Shown: positions 1 through 7,254 of the stretch, in pieces
Numbering within the stretch: position 1 is the stretch's first letter
Layout of the letters: every line of letters starts with the position of its first letter
Source of the DNA: CAYLLT01 sp964591605
GTDB taxonomy: Bacteria; Planctomycetota; Phycisphaerae; UBA1845; PWPN01
Length of the DNA stretch: 12,547 nt
NCBI GenBank assembly: GCA_964591605.1
Contig: CAZQEN010000229.1
Coordinates: 1 to 12,547, forward strand
Direction: 5' to 3'
Program-made: the position numbers and the translations under genes
The notes under the pieces: generated by a model
Database searches by the model: none
What the model was told of the DNA's origin: nothing
Seen by the model: only the letters and a program-made list of their open reading frames with translations

Positions 1-180
1 GGGGTTGGCGGGGCTGGGGCGCCCCTTTACCGGTAATACCCGGCCGGGTGCCCGGGGGGGTGGGGGGACGGCGGAGCATGGGGGTGCGGGGACTGGGATT
101 TCCCGCTTAAACCGATGGTGGTAATCTGGTTTGCCGTCCGCTCACCGGACGACCGTTGGTCTGATGGTGCACTGTTGCGA

Positions 181-196
181 AGGGAGTCGCAGGTTG
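181..196 (+). promoter_or_regulatory. Ribosome binding site that decides the TTG start
   Basis: AGGGAG at 181-186 is followed after 7 nt by TTG at 194-196. The upstream in-frame candidates TTG 131 and ATG 164 have no comparable site. This is what sets the start of the restriction-modification gene at 194. Confidence 0.6.
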
Positions 197-3100
197 GCCC
201 GATTCACTCCCCCAGATACGCCACTTCTTCCTTTCTCGTCGCTGCGGAACAGCGATCTGTTCTCGAATCACTGGCTGGAACACAGGCTGCAGCTCGAACC
301 GGAGTGGCAGGAGCTGCGAGCGGAAGCACAAACGGCAATGCAACAAGCCGTGGCCCTGTGGCGGCAGCAGCGCGAGCGCGTTGCCCACTACGGTGACGAG
401 CAGGGGATGGAGCAGGCCTTCGTTCAGCCTTTCCTCGCAATCCTGGGATGGAAGCTGAAGTACCAAAGCTGGGTCCAGGGGAGGAGGCCCGACTACGGGC
501 TTTTCCTGACTGACGATGCCCTGGTTCGGGGCCTTCGCGCAGGCCGCAGATCGGCTGAATTCTGGGAGCACGCGACTGTCGTCGCCGATGCGAAGGCGTG
601 GGAGCTCAACCTTGACCGACCGGCAAGGGTAGGCCAGCAGCGCGAGTACCCGCCCGAACAGATCGAATGGTATCTCAACCACACATTGTGCGATTACGGC
701 ATTCTCACGAATGGGCGACTCTGGAGGCTTATTCCGCGACGAATCGGCCCCGGCAAGGCTCGATTCGCGACTTATCTTGAATGCGATGTGGGTCGCCTGC
801 TTGACGCGTGCCTTGGAGTGAACGGGCGTCAGTTCACTCTGCAGGAGGAACTCGACGATTTCCTCCGCTTCTACCTCTTCTTTGGCCCTCACGGCTTCAA
901 ATCGCGCGAGGGGCGCACGCCCCTGGTGGATCGGGCGCTGCGGGGCAGTTCTGAATACGCGCTTGCGGTCGGAGAGGACCTCAAAGAGAGGGTTTTCGAG
1001 GCGCTGAGATTGTCGATTGAGGGCTTCCTGTCGCACGCCCCCAATGCTTTGAGCCCTGGGCAGGATCTGGAGCGCTGCAGAGAGGAGAGTTTCGTCCTAC
1101 TCTATCGGCTTCTGTTCATCATGTACGGTGAGGACCGTGGTTTGCTCCCCTACCGGCGAAACGACGTGTACACGAGGAACCGTTCACTCGCCCGGCACCG
1201 GGATGAGATTGCGGAAGCGCTGGATCGAATTGGGCAGGGACGCCAAGCGGACTACGACCGCACAACAACTGACATCTGGGCGGACCTGAACGGACTGTTC
1301 GACCTGATCGACCACGGGCATCAGCGATACGGCGTCCCGCGATACAACGGCGGCCTTTTTGACCCGGAACGACACGAGTTCCTGACGCAGAAAGAGATGC
1401 CGGACTGGTACCTGGCACGGGTGATCGACCAACTCGGCCGGGCTCCTGATCACCAGCACCCGGACCGCGGCCTGTTCCGGGTCGATTATCGTGATCTGGC
1501 AATTCAGCATCTGGGCAGCGTCTACGAAGGTCTCCTGGAGCTGCAACCGCGATTCGCAACCGAACCGATGATCGTTGTCAGAAATGGGGCCGAGGGGACG
1601 GAGGAGAGAATCGTCCCCACGTCCCAGCCCGTGCCCAGAGGTTATGAGGAGACTGGGATCAGGTACGAAACCGGCGCGGTTTATCTTCAGACGGACAAAG
1701 GCGAACGCCGCAGCTTCGGGAGCTACTACACCCCCGATCACATCGTCGCATACATCGTGCAGAACACGCTCGGCCCGCTCTGCCGGGAGATCGCAGACAC
1801 CCTCACGAGTGAAATCCGGGAGACCGAGCTGCAGCACCGACGGGCACGGGGGGCCAACAAGGCCGCACTCGCCGAAAAGATCGAGAAGCTTAAAGGCGAT
1901 TTTGATGATCGGCTTCTGCGTCTGCGCGTGCTCGACCCGGCCATGGGGTCCGGTCATTTTCTGGTCGGCGCGTGTCAGTATCTCGCGGAGGAAATCGCGA
2001 CAAATCCATACACGGCCGACCCTGCGATGCAGGAAGGCGCGGGCGACGAGTCCATTCTCACGTACTGGAAGCGCCGTGTGGTGGAGTGGTGCATCTTCGG
2101 CGTGGACATCAACCCGATGGCCGTTGAACTGGCTAAACTCGCCCTTTGGCTGGAGACAGTTTCTGCCGATGCGCCACTCACTTTCCTCGATCACCATTTG
2201 CGTCCCGGTAACAGCCTGGCGGGGGCCAGCGTCGCCGAATTGGGCTGGCTCGCGGGCGCTATGCCCCTCCAGCAGAACGTCTTCAAGCAACAGGTCGAGC
2301 AGCGACTGCCCATCCTTCTCGAGCCACTCAAGCTGATCCGAAGCACTCCCTCGCAATCGGCCGAGCAGATCAAAGAGAAGGAGAGACTGTTTCGCCGCGC
2401 ATTCGAACCGCTCTGTGCCACGTTCAAGGCCGTGGCCGACCTCTGGTGTTCATCTTTCTTCTCAGGAGCCGACAGAGTCACGCCCGAGCATTATGCCGAG
2501 GCGCTGCGAGCGATTCAGACAGCACAGGCATTCCGCCGACTGACGGCAGAGTCGTGGTTCAGGGCCGCAGCGAAGCACGTCCGCGCGCCGGGCGTGACGG
2601 CCTTTCACTGGGAGCTGGAGTTCCCGGAGGTCTTCTTCGATTTGACGGGACGTCGCGAAGGTGCGGGTTTTGACGCGATCATCGGCAACCCGCCGTATGA
2701 CGTGCTTTCCGAGAAGGAAACAGGCCGAAAGCTGGAGGCCCTCAAGGCGTATATCCAACATGAGGATATCTACACGCCATCCCGGCGCGGCAAGAACAAT
2801 CTGTACAAATTGTTCATCTGCCGGGCGCTCCATCTGCTGGCGCATGGAGGCAGGTTCGGATTCATCGTACCGATGCCGCTCCTTGGCGATGAACAGGCCG
2901 CTGGAGTCCGTCAGGCCATCCTGGATACAGGCGCGTTCACCGGGATCGAAGCCTTGCCGCAGAAAGACGACCCCAGACGGCGAGTCTTCCCGGAAGCCAA
3001 GCTGTCGACCACGGTCTTCACGATGCTCAAGACGACCGTACCCGAGGAACGTGCAAAGCCATTCAGAGTCCGGCAACATCCGGCTAATCTCATTGAGGAG

Positions 3101-4036
3101 AACTCGCCCGGCCTTTCGCTGACCACGGCAGAAATCCCTCTGTACGATCCTACCAACCGCAGCATCGTGAGCTGTTCGCAGGAGGACTGGGACGTGGCCG
3201 TTCGGATGATGCAGACGGGCCGGCTCATACGACTTGGCACCGTCTGTGTTTCATACCAAGGTGAGGTAAACGAAACGACGGATGGTCGGCGTGGCTGCAT
3301 CTCCGAGAACGTAGCGGATGGGCCTGTCATTCTTCGGGGGGCGAACGTCTGCCTCTACACGATTCGGTCGGCTTCGCAGGGCGAGGACCGTTATCTGCGT
3401 CTGGACCGCTACATCGAGGAACACGCGGGCTCTGAAAAGGCACGACACGCGCGGCAGAACCGCGTGGGATTCCAGCGCAGTTCGCCGCAAAACAATTTCC
3501 GACGAATAATCTCGTCCATCATAGCGGCAGGAAGTCACTGTTTCGACACGGTTAGTTACGTGCCGGAGAGCAACTCCAGGTTGCCGCTCGAAGTCGTCGT
3601 GGCGCTCCTCAACTCCAAACTGCTCGACTGGTATTTCAGGTTGGGTAGCACGAACTCAAAGGTGAATGAGTACCAGTTTGACAATCTTCCGTGCCCGACA
3701 TTTGCAGAACGAGAAAGTGTCGAAGACTCTGAGCTTCGCTCGCGTGCCGTGCGTCTGATCCAGAATGGCAACTTCGAGCAGGCATTCGAGGTTCTTGCCC
3801 CGGCCTTGGAGCAACCCCCGTTTCCGTTGGCCCTGCAGGGTGTCCTGGTCGCACTCGTCCGGCGGATCATCGAGATTGAACAAGCCCGGGGTGAGATTGT
3901 CCGCACCGAGCGCTCCGCTCTGGCCCCGGCCGCCCAGCCGTATCAGGACCTCATTGACCGGCTGCTTTACGTGGCGGCCGGCCTCAGTCCCGCCGAATCC
4001 GAGGGCCTAGAGCAACGTCTCGCCCGAATGCTCTAG
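194..4036 (+). CDS. Type IIG-like restriction-modification protein (nuclease fused to Eco57I-type adenine methyltransferase)
   Basis: Single polypeptide of 1280 residues predicted to methylate adenine at a DNA site and cut unmodified DNA. The methyltransferase core is clear: SAM-binding motif I LDPAMGSGHFLVGA at residues 580-593, catalytic motif IV IGNPPY around 830-835, and a GSYYTPDHIVAYI segment just before the core, as usual in the Eco57I family. The N-terminal region has a PD-(D/E)XK-like pattern: RRPDYGLF with D100, then VADAKAW with D132 and K134. A charged, probably helical segment precedes motif I. The C-terminal ~400 residues, including the phrase EYQFDNLPCP, should recognise the target. 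I chose the TTG start at 194 because AGGGAG lies 7 nt upstream and the recognisable family sequence LPFSSLRNSDLFSNHWLEHRL-like begins just after; the frame is open back to TTG 131 and ATG 164, but neither has a ribosome site. No separate restriction or specificity subunit is adjacent. A methylase-only or BREX PglX-like role is the alternative. Confidence 0.9.
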   Translation: MARFTPPDTPLLPFSSLRNSDLFSNHWLEHRLQLEPEWQELRAEAQTAMQQAVALWRQQRERVAHYGDEQGMEQAFVQPFLAILGWKLKYQSWVQGRRPDYGLFLTDDALVRGLRAGRRSAEFWEHATVVADAKAWELNLDRPARVGQQREYPPEQIEWYLNHTLCDYGILTNGRLWRLIPRRIGPGKARFATYLECDVGRLLDACLGVNGRQFTLQEELDDFLRFYLFFGPHGFKSREGRTPLVDRALRGSSEYALAVGEDLKERVFEALRLSIEGFLSHAPNALSPGQDLERCREESFVLLYRLLFIMYGEDRGLLPYRRNDVYTRNRSLARHRDEIAEALDRIGQGRQADYDRTTTDIWADLNGLFDLIDHGHQRYGVPRYNGGLFDPERHEFLTQKEMPDWYLARVIDQLGRAPDHQHPDRGLFRVDYRDLAIQHLGSVYEGLLELQPRFATEPMIVVRNGAEGTEERIVPTSQPVPRGYEETGIRYETGAVYLQTDKGERRSFGSYYTPDHIVAYIVQNTLGPLCREIADTLTSEIRETELQHRRARGANKAALAEKIEKLKGDFDDRLLRLRVLDPAMGSGHFLVGACQYLAEEIATNPYTADPAMQEGAGDESILTYWKRRVVEWCIFGVDINPMAVELAKLALWLETVSADAPLTFLDHHLRPGNSLAGASVAELGWLAGAMPLQQNVFKQQVEQRLPILLEPLKLIRSTPSQSAEQIKEKERLFRRAFEPLCATFKAVADLWCSSFFSGADRVTPEHYAEALRAIQTAQAFRRLTAESWFRAAAKHVRAPGVTAFHWELEFPEVFFDLTGRREGAGFDAIIGNPPYDVLSEKETGRKLEALKAYIQHEDIYTPSRRGKNNLYKLFICRALHLLAHGGRFGFIVPMPLLGDEQAAGVRQAILDTGAFTGIEALPQKDDPRRRVFPEAKLSTTVFTMLKTTVPEERAKPFRVRQHPANLIEENSPGLSLTTAEIPLYDPTNRSIVSCSQEDWDVAVRMMQTGRLIRLGTVCVSYQGEVNETTDGRRGCISENVADGPVILRGANVCLYTIRSASQGEDRYLRLDRYIEEHAGSEKARHARQNRVGFQRSSPQNNFRRIISSIIAAGSHCFDTVSYVPESNSRLPLEVVVALLNSKLLDWYFRLGSTNSKVNEYQFDNLPCPTFAERESVEDSELRSRAVRLIQNGNFEQAFEVLAPALEQPPFPLALQGVLVALVRRIIEIEQARGEIVRTERSALAPAAQPYQDLIDRLLYVAAGLSPAESEGLEQRLARML

Positions 4037-4257
4037 CGAGACTACGTCCCCCCCCAGATTTGGCCCTAACTCCCCACGCGAGCAGGGCAATCCGAGGATC
4101 ACAATGAAAATTTGATAGAGGCCACAAAAGTTTATTTTATCCCAACTCATTGTTAATTAAGATTTTAGATAAGTTCTAATCTCGGATGTTTTCAAACCCC
4201 ATTGCCTCTTCTGCGGCTTCTGCTATAGTATCTGCACAAGCCGAAAGGAGGCAGCCA
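4037..4257 (+). promoter_or_regulatory. AT-rich control region upstream of the winged-helix gene
   Basis: This 221-nt spacer turns strikingly AT-rich from about 4100 to 4180, with a TTAATTAA palindrome at 4153-4160. An imperfect dyad centres on 4172: TTAGA (4165-4169) and TCTAA (4175-4179) around a 5-nt spacer, a possible operator. I see no hairpin terminator for the preceding gene, so read-through is possible. No coding sequence is visible; the ATG at 4186 lies upstream of the better promoter and lacks a ribosome site. Calling it an operator or control region is inference. Confidence 0.45.
4202..4229 (+). promoter_or_regulatory. Extended -10 promoter for the winged-helix gene
   Basis: TGCTATAGT at 4221-4229 is an extended -10 element (TG, one base, then TATAGT, 5 of 6 to consensus). 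A weak -35, TTGCCT, sits at 4202-4207 with a 16-nt spacer. Transcription would start near 4236, just before the AAAGGAGG ribosome site at 4244-4251. This excludes ATG 4186 as the start of the following gene when this promoter is used. Confidence 0.5.
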
Positions 4258-4827
4258 GTGTCAGAGCACTATCGGGCTAGCATCGAGGCCCTGCGGACGG
4301 AGTTGCAGCCGTTGGAGGAAAAAGTCCTTAGAACCAAGCAGCTTATTAACCTGCTCTGTGAACGGGCAGGGGTTCCGCCTCTTTATCCCGAGGCCGAACG
4401 CGCCGAAGTTGCGTCCCCTGCACTCATGCGCGGGGACGAGTACTTCAACAAGCCGCTGAACACCTCGGTCCGGAAATGGCTCACTCGTCGCCACGCCGCG
4501 AAGCTCGGACCAGCTACGGCAGAAGAAATCTACCACGGGTTACTTGCGGGCGGATACGACAATTTTCCGGCCAACAAGGAGGATGCCCTCACCGGGCTTC
4601 GAATTTCGCTGGGCAAGAGCAGCCACACGTTCGTGCGGCTACCCAATGGTTCATACGGTCTTGCGGAGTGGTACGACATCAAGCGATCTAAGTCAGTAAT
4701 TGCGAAGAGCAGAGGTGATGAGTCGAAGAATGGGAATTCCGCCCTTGCCGAGGAGGCATCGCTCCCATCAGAGGCTCAGGATGAGGCAGAGACGATCACG
4801 GATGATGAAAGCACAGAAGGCCGTTAG
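4258..4827 (+). CDS. Small coiled-coil plus winged-helix (HARE-HTH-like) protein
   Basis: Protein of 189 residues, probably DNA-binding; exact role unknown. Residues 4-37 form a heptad-like helix (IEALRTELQPLEEKV, then LINLLCERAG) suited to dimerisation. Residues 67-139 look like a winged helix: SVRKWLTRRH, ATAEEIYHGLLAGGY, a second helix with LRISLGK, and the wing ending in GSYGLAEWYD. This layout recalls the HARE-HTH domain, which is found fused to or beside restriction enzymes; that assignment is from memory of the pattern. The last ~45 residues are acidic low-complexity tail. I chose GTG 4258 because AAAGGAGG lies 6 nt upstream; the longer ATG 4186 version has no ribosome site and starts upstream of the promoter. 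It follows the restriction-modification gene on the same strand but has its own promoter, so it may be a controller or partner. It could also be an unrelated lineage-specific protein. Confidence 0.75.
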   Translation: MSEHYRASIEALRTELQPLEEKVLRTKQLINLLCERAGVPPLYPEAERAEVASPALMRGDEYFNKPLNTSVRKWLTRRHAAKLGPATAEEIYHGLLAGGYDNFPANKEDALTGLRISLGKSSHTFVRLPNGSYGLAEWYDIKRSKSVIAKSRGDESKNGNSALAEEASLPSEAQDEAETITDDESTEGR

Positions 4828-4848
4828 CTGAGCACCAACGGCCTTCTG
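4814..4848 (+). terminator. Perfect 12-bp hairpin overlapping the stop codon
   Basis: CAGAAGGCCGTT (4814-4825) pairs perfectly with AACGGCCTTCTG (4837-4848) across an 11-nt loop. The TAG stop of the winged-helix gene (4825-4827) lies at the top of the left arm. No T-run follows on either strand, so it may be a transcript-stabilising 3' end or a weak terminator, not a canonical intrinsic terminator. Confidence 0.5.
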
Positions 4849-4969
4849 CACAATCTGATGGGCCACCCGGGCGGCCTGATCGGCCGGGGCGAACCCGATA
4901 CTAACGGCACGCATGAGTATCGGCGAAATCCCCCTGGAAAGCAAGCCCGGATTCGGGAGGATTGCCATT

Positions 4970-5161
4970 ATGGCAGCCAATCGATCGGGGAACGCGCCGG
5001 ATCGCGATGACTCGCAACCGGAACGTCCAAAGCGGATCTGGGACGGGAACTCCTACGTTGAGGCGATGACCATCCGTCGCAACCTTTTCGGTCAGTTCGT
5101 CCGGAAGCATGGAAGGGAGCCGCCTTCGCAACTTCTGCTCCCTTGGAGCTCGCGCAACTGA
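4970..5161 (+). CDS. Hypothetical small protein (63 residues)
   Basis: I do not recognise this protein. Its N-terminal third is polar and probably disordered (NRSGNAPDRDDSQPERPKR); the rest, RIWDGNSYVEAMTIRRNLFG and QFVRKHGREP, could form one or two amphipathic helices with basic surface. It has no signal peptide or membrane segment. I chose ATG 4970 because GGGAGG (4955-4960) lies 9 nt upstream; the frame is open to ATG 4913, which has no such site. The gene lies between two strong hairpins: one ends the winged-helix gene upstream, and the other begins 10 nt after its stop. That placement and the ribosome site are the main evidence that it is real. It may be a small accessory part of the restriction module. 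Antisense frames are open here too, which lowers confidence. Confidence 0.42.
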   Translation: MAANRSGNAPDRDDSQPERPKRIWDGNSYVEAMTIRRNLFGQFVRKHGREPPSQLLLPWSSRN

Positions 5162-5171
5162 GGCGGATGCC

Positions 5172-5205
5172 GAGCCGGGAGGAGCCATAGATCTCCTCCC
5201 GGCTC
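5172..5205 (+). terminator. Perfect 13-bp hairpin after the small gene
   Basis: GAGCCGGGAGGAG (5172-5184) and CTCCTCCCGGCTC (5193-5205) form a perfect 13-bp stem with an 8-nt loop, 10 nt after the stop codon of the 63-residue protein. There is no strong T-run behind it (CCTTCATG follows). It probably ends the region 1 transcripts or protects their 3' end. Its symmetry means it could act on both strands. Confidence 0.55.
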
Positions 5206-5359
5206 CCTTCATGAACTTCTGTTCGGCTTTGCGCTTGTATTGTTTCGGCTGCGGGAGGTCGATGATAGGGCTGCACCTCCTGGCCCGACTCATGGGGCCT
5301 GGATGCCTCCGATGGAGCGGGCGCGGCCGGGGGCGGCGAATTCTTAGCGCCGTCCACAC

Positions 5360-5387
5360 GTGATCTTCATACAACGGGCGTTATGAT
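5360..5387 (+). promoter_or_regulatory. Possible promoter of the response regulator gene
   Basis: TATGAT at 5382-5387 matches 5 of 6 bases of the -10 consensus. A poor -35, GTGATC, sits at 5360-5365 with a 16-nt spacer. It is the only good -10 in the 294-nt space before the regulator gene. I see no convincing Pho-box direct repeat beside it. Apart from this and the hairpin at 5172-5205, I see nothing in this spacer. Confidence 0.3.
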
Positions 5388-5455
5388 CGTGGCGGGGCCG
5401 GGGAGCGGACGGGGGCTGGGGCAGGGGGAGTGCCGGCGATGGGGGAATGATCCGG

Positions 5456-6148
5456 ATGACCGCCACGAAATCGGTGCTCGTCGTTGAGGACGAAACAGAT
5501 CTGGCCGAGCTGGTGCGCTACAACCTGCAGCGGGAGGGGTATGCTGCGCGGAGGGTGGCCGACGGGCGGCTGGCCCTGGCCGAGGTGCAGCGGCAGTGCC
5601 CCGACCTGGTGATCCTGGACCGGATGCTGCCGGGCTTCTCGGGCGACGAGGTGATCGCCCAGCTCAGGCGGCAGCCGCGCACGGCGGGCATCCCGATCAT
5701 CATGCTCACCGCCAAGGCGGAGGAAACCGACGAGCTCGTGGGCTTTGCCCTGGGGGCCGACGACTACGTCACCAAGCCGTTCTCGATGAAGCTGCTGCTG
5801 GCGCGGGTGGCGGCGATCTTCCGCCGGGCGGAGTCGGCGGAGCCGCCGGCCGAGACGCTGGAAGCCGGGCCGGTTCGCCTGGACGTGTCGCGGCATGAGG
5901 TGCTCGTCGAGGGCCAGCCGGTCGTCCTCACGGCGACGGAGTTCCGCCTGCTGCGGACGCTCATCGCGGGGGGCGGACGCGTGCTGTCGCGGGGGCAGCT
6001 CATCGACAACGTGCTGGGCACCGGCGTGGCGGTCACCGATCGGACGATCGACGTTCACATCACGGCTCTGCGCAAGAAGCTCGGGGATGCGGCGGCGTGG
6101 GTGCAGACCATCCGCGGCGTCGGGTACACGTATCGCAGCCCGGGGTGA
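5456..6148 (+). CDS. OmpR/PhoB-family response regulator
   Basis: Cytoplasmic DNA-binding regulator of 230 residues, the usual length for PhoB/PhoP-type proteins. The receiver domain (about 5-120) has all key residues: acidic pair E11-D12, phosphate acceptor D55 in VILDRMLPG, T85 in MLTAK and K107 in YVTKPF. The C-terminal winged-helix effector (about 136-228) carries LTATEFRLLRTL, the recognition-helix segment DRTIDVHITALRKKLG and the closing IRGVGYTYR. The wording is closest to PhoB, so phosphate control is likely but not proven; no pst or phoU genes lie nearby. I chose ATG 5456 over ATG 5447 because GGGGGA (5441-5446) lies 9 nt before 5456 but directly abuts 5447. The probable partner kinase starts 1.3 kb downstream beyond a repeat array, unlike the usual tight regulator-kinase operon. 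Confidence 0.93.
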   Translation: MTATKSVLVVEDETDLAELVRYNLQREGYAARRVADGRLALAEVQRQCPDLVILDRMLPGFSGDEVIAQLRRQPRTAGIPIIMLTAKAEETDELVGFALGADDYVTKPFSMKLLLARVAAIFRRAESAEPPAETLEAGPVRLDVSRHEVLVEGQPVVLTATEFRLLRTLIAGGGRVLSRGQLIDNVLGTGVAVTDRTIDVHITALRKKLGDAAAWVQTIRGVGYTYRSPG

Positions 6149-6433
6149 CCGGGGCGTGCGACGGGTTGGTGCGCGCGAGCGCGGGATCGTGCATCGGCAC
6201 GGAGGGTTGGCGCGGGGGCTGCCCGCAACCGGATTTGAGATTTGAGACACGCCTGGCCCCCGTGTACGGCAAACGCCCGGAATGTCGTTTTTATGACCAG
6301 ATTGCCCCGGCCCGGCCCATGAACGCCGACCTGTGATGAGTGGTTCTCTGTCCGCTGACCGGTGTTCATCATCGGCGGTCGCTCCGATCGCCCGGGCGGT
6401 TGACCGGCCCTTTGAGCGGCGCAAGGTGGTAAC

Positions 6434-6451
6434 CCGCGGCGCGAGCCGCGG
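6434..6451. repeat. Isolated 7-bp GC-rich stem-loop
   Basis: CCGCGGC (6434-6440), loop GCGA and GCCGCGG (6445-6451) form a perfect inverted repeat, flanked by GGTAAC and AGGTACC. It resembles the first stem of the downstream repeat units in size and setting, and may be a diverged outlier of the same family. Confidence 0.5.
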
Positions 6452-6486
6452 AGGTACCGTCGCCCTCGTGAGTCGAGCGCCGGAAG

Positions 6487-6588
6487 AGGCGAAAGGAATT
6501 CGATGGTGGGCTTCTTACGCCCCTGCCGGGGCTGGACGTGAGCGGGGCGCCGTTACCCCACGGCTTGCGCCGTGGGCTACCTTCTTAC
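6487..6588. repeat. Left-hand copies of the two-stem palindromic repeat
   Basis: A degenerate unit keeps its second stem, GCCCC-TGCC-GGGGC, at 6519-6532. A fresh unit then starts with the perfect stem CCCACGGC-TTGC-GCCGTGGG at 6557-6576 and the linker CTACCTTCTTAC. Its second stem, GCCGC-TCC-GCGGC at 6589-6601, opens the 50-bp array that follows. Confidence 0.7.
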
Positions 6589-6854
6589 GCCGCTCCGCGG
6601 CTGAACGGGTAACGCCGATCTGCGGCAGAATGGGCGATGCCGCNNNNNNNNNNNNNNNNNNNNNNNNNNNNNNNNNNNNNNNNNNNNNNNNNNNNNNNNN
6701 NNNNNNNNNNNNNNNNNNNNNNNNNNNNNNNNNNNNNNNNNNNCGCTCCGCGGCTGAACGGGTAACGCCGATCTGCGGCAGAATGGGCGATGCCGCTCCG
6801 CGGCTGAACGGGTAACGCCGATCTGCGGCAGAATGGGCGATGCCGCTCTGCGGC
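6589..6854. repeat. Tandem array of a 50-bp unit interrupted by the N gap
   Basis: The unit is seen complete at 6589-6638 and 6792-6841, and nearly complete at 6744-6791, where its first two bases fall in the gap. A further stem, GCCGC-TCT-GCGGC, lies at 6842-6854. Each unit divides into two 25-bp halves: 13-bp stem GCCGCTCCGCGGC plus 12-nt linker, then the near-copy GCCGATCTGCGGC plus another 12-nt linker. The copies I can read are identical, pointing to recent amplification. Copy number is unknown because of the gap. Confidence 0.85.
6644..6743. other. Assembly gap of 100 N
   Basis: Exactly 100 undetermined bases, the conventional placeholder for a gap of unknown size. Identical 50-bp repeat units lie on both sides, so the assembler very likely failed in the tandem array. 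The true distance between the regulator and kinase genes is therefore unknown. Confidence 0.95.
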
Positions 6855-6917
6855 TCGTCGCCGGTCGGGGTTACGTTCTTGCGCCGCTCCAAGGCTGAGA
6901 TTCACGGCGGTCGCTCG

Positions 6918-7254
6918 CCCACGGCTTGCGGCGTGGGCTACCTTCTATCGCCCCTGGCGGGGCTTTGTCGGGTTGCATGCCGGTCCCCGGGGGTGATGCC
7001 GTGGGCTGCCGTCTTACGCCCCTCCGGGGCTGAGATGCATGGTGACCGCTCTCCCACGGCTTGCGCCGTGGGCTGCCGTCTTACGCCCCTCCGGGGCTGA
7101 GATGCATGGTGACCGCTCTCCCACGGCTTGCGCCGTGGGCTACCTTCTTACGCCGCTCCGCGGCTGAGATGCACGGCGGTCGCTCGCCCACGGCTTGCGC
7201 GGTCGGTTATCTTCTGTCGCCCCTGGCGGGGCTTTGCGTGAGCTGTTCTTGGGG
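6918..7254. repeat. Five-copy array of a 67-bp unit with two stem-loops
   Basis: Units begin at 6918, 6986, 7053, 7120 and 7187 (spacing 68, 67, 67, 67). Each has stem 1, CCCACGGC-TTGC-GCCGTGGG (perfect at 7053-7072 and 7120-7139; one mismatch at 6918; left arm lost at 6986; right arm decayed at 7187), a 12-nt linker like CTACCTTCTTAC, stem 2 (13-14 bp), and a 22-nt tail often starting TGAGATGCA. Stem 2 reads GCCCC-TCC-GGGGC, GCCGC-TCC-GCGGC or GCCCC-TGGC-GGGGC in different units, so pairing is kept while bases change. I recall similar palindromic intergenic repeats from planctomycete genomes, but cannot check that here. Confidence 0.85.

Noticed and set aside
107..1036. Minus-strand open frame opposite the restriction-modification gene
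   Set aside because: It lies opposite the well-supported nuclease region and shows no recognisable domain.
4186..4257. N-terminal extension of the winged-helix protein from ATG 4186
   Set aside because: The promoter -10 at 4224-4229 and the AAAGGAGG site before GTG 4258 place the start downstream.
4768..5374. Minus-strand open frames opposite the winged-helix C-terminus and the small gene
   Set aside because: Some stretches look protein-like, but there is no ribosome site or domain, and they run through two strong hairpins. The plus-strand genes have better start signals.
5360..5455. Pho-box direct repeats upstream of the response regulator
   Set aside because: I looked for spaced CTGTCAT-like or TTAACA-like repeats and found none convincing.
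6589..7254. CRISPR array
   Set aside because: Neither the 50-bp nor the 67-bp array has unique spacers between constant repeats; what varies is only slow decay of the unit. No cas gene is present.
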